NCBI GenBank assembly: GCA_029934775.1 | Contig: JAOZLO010000217.1 | Location: forward strand, 1 to 5,483 | Length of the DNA: 5,483 nucleotides | Direction of reading: 5' to 3' | Origin: Desulfocapsaceae bacterium | GTDB taxonomy: Bacteria; Desulfobacterota; Desulfobulbia; Desulfobulbales; Desulfocapsaceae | Part shown: piece after piece, positions 5,040 to 5,483 of the stretch | Numbering within the stretch: the stretch's first letter is position 1 | How the letters are laid out: each line of letters starts with the position of its first letter | Program-made: the position numbers and the translations under genes | Notes under the pieces: generated by a model | Database searches by the model: none | The model's input: only the letters and a program-made list of their open reading frames with translations | Told to the model about the DNA's origin: nothing

Positions 5040-5483
5040 ATGATAACAAATATTCCTGCAAGGGCAGTGACCTTCCTCCTTGCTGCCTGTATTATTTTTC
5101 TTCCCGGCTGTCGTAATTACCTGGTTCCCGAAGAAGGTTCATCATCACTGAAAAATGCCAGAATTGATTTTCAGGAAGACGGTGTTGGAGAAGCGGAGTG
5201 GAAGGGAAAACATCTGGATATCAACTATTCAATTTCGCAAAAGAGTGCTGAACCTGTAATATCCGGTACGGTAACTATACATGACCGGGTTCTCATGTCT
5301 TTTGATAGACTGGAAAAGTTAGTAGTGAAGATGAATTTTCTTGATAACTCGGGAAGCGTCCTGGGAACCGTTGATATAACACCCAATTATGCAATATACG
5401 ATCAGGTTAGAGGACCCTTGAAATTTAAAAATGTTGGCGCCCCTGCTCCGGGAGCCAGTTCTTTTGCCTTTAGTTATTTTGGT
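5040..5483 (+). CDS. Unrecognised lipoprotein, N-terminal part (runs off the window)
   Basis: The frame is open from ATG 5040 to the last base (148 codons, no stop), so the C-terminus is missing. The N-terminus is a lipoprotein signal peptide: Arg8, a hydrophobic stretch (9-22), and the lipobox-like LPGC with Cys24 as the likely acylated residue; LAAC (14-17) is a second lipobox-like match but leaves too short a hydrophobic core. The next residue, Arg25, is not the Asp that retains lipoproteins in the inner membrane, so outer-membrane sorting is possible. The mature part alternates short polar and hydrophobic stretches (for example VISGTVTIHDRVL and LVVKMNFLDNSG), suggesting beta strands of a small sandwich domain. 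I do not recognise a family. It is divergent from the HTH/two-CW regulator across 211 bp, so it could be a target of that regulator. Confidence 0.7.
   Translation, partial: MITNIPARAVTFLLAACIIFLPGCRNYLVPEEGSSSLKNARIDFQEDGVGEAEWKGKHLDINYSISQKSAEPVISGTVTIHDRVLMSFDRLEKLVVKMNFLDNSGSVLGTVDITPNYAIYDQVRGPLKFKNVGAPAPGASSFAFSYFG

Noticed and set aside
1..5483. CRISPR, tRNA/rRNA, transposase or toxin-antitoxin genes
   Set aside because: Looked for on both strands; no regularly spaced repeats, cloverleaf, DDE-type protein or toxin-antitoxin pair was seen. The small HTH gene lacks a toxin partner.

Overview
The window looks like a chromosomal housekeeping stretch from a Gram-negative, anaerobic bacterium, most likely of the Desulfobacterota (former Deltaproteobacteria; I lean towards the Desulfobulbales side, inferred only). 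The reasons are a MobB protein with the C-terminal extension I associate with sulfate reducers, a Cys-rich 'two-CW' regulator type common in that group, an FtsB-like divisome protein, and a CACAGAG-type palindromic repeat of the kind scattered through such genomes. No mobile element, CRISPR array, rRNA or tRNA is visible.

Layout, left to right: an AT-rich leader with a candidate promoter (1-182); mobB on + (183-842), whose stop lies one base from the stop of the convergent serS on - (844-2130); a 432-bp geneless region (2131-2562) holding the serS promoter, a palindromic dispersed repeat, a 33-bp direct duplication and competing hairpins; tatC on + (2563-3258); a cluster of three hairpins (3267-3344); a DUF523 gene on - (3360-3782), divergent from an ftsB/divIC-like gene on + (3840-4187); a bidirectional terminator (4187-4205); a two-gene - strand unit in which a TTG-started HTH/two-CW regulator (4457-4828) precedes an FmdB-type zinc ribbon protein (4216-4428); and an unrecognised lipoprotein that starts at 5040 and runs off the right edge.

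Functional links: MobB attaches GMP to molybdopterin for bis-MGD enzymes, and many such enzymes (periplasmic formate dehydrogenases, for example) are exported folded by TatC, so mobB and tatC flanking serS is a plausible but unproven theme. The regulator/FmdB pair gives a small Cys-rich unit that could sense metal or redox state. The rest is general housekeeping (translation, division).

The points most worth a second look are the DUF523 protein lacking a normally conserved loop, the regulator/FmdB unit with a 17-bp inverted repeat upstream, and the duplicated tatC leader beside the palindromic repeat. I see no convincing large novel system.
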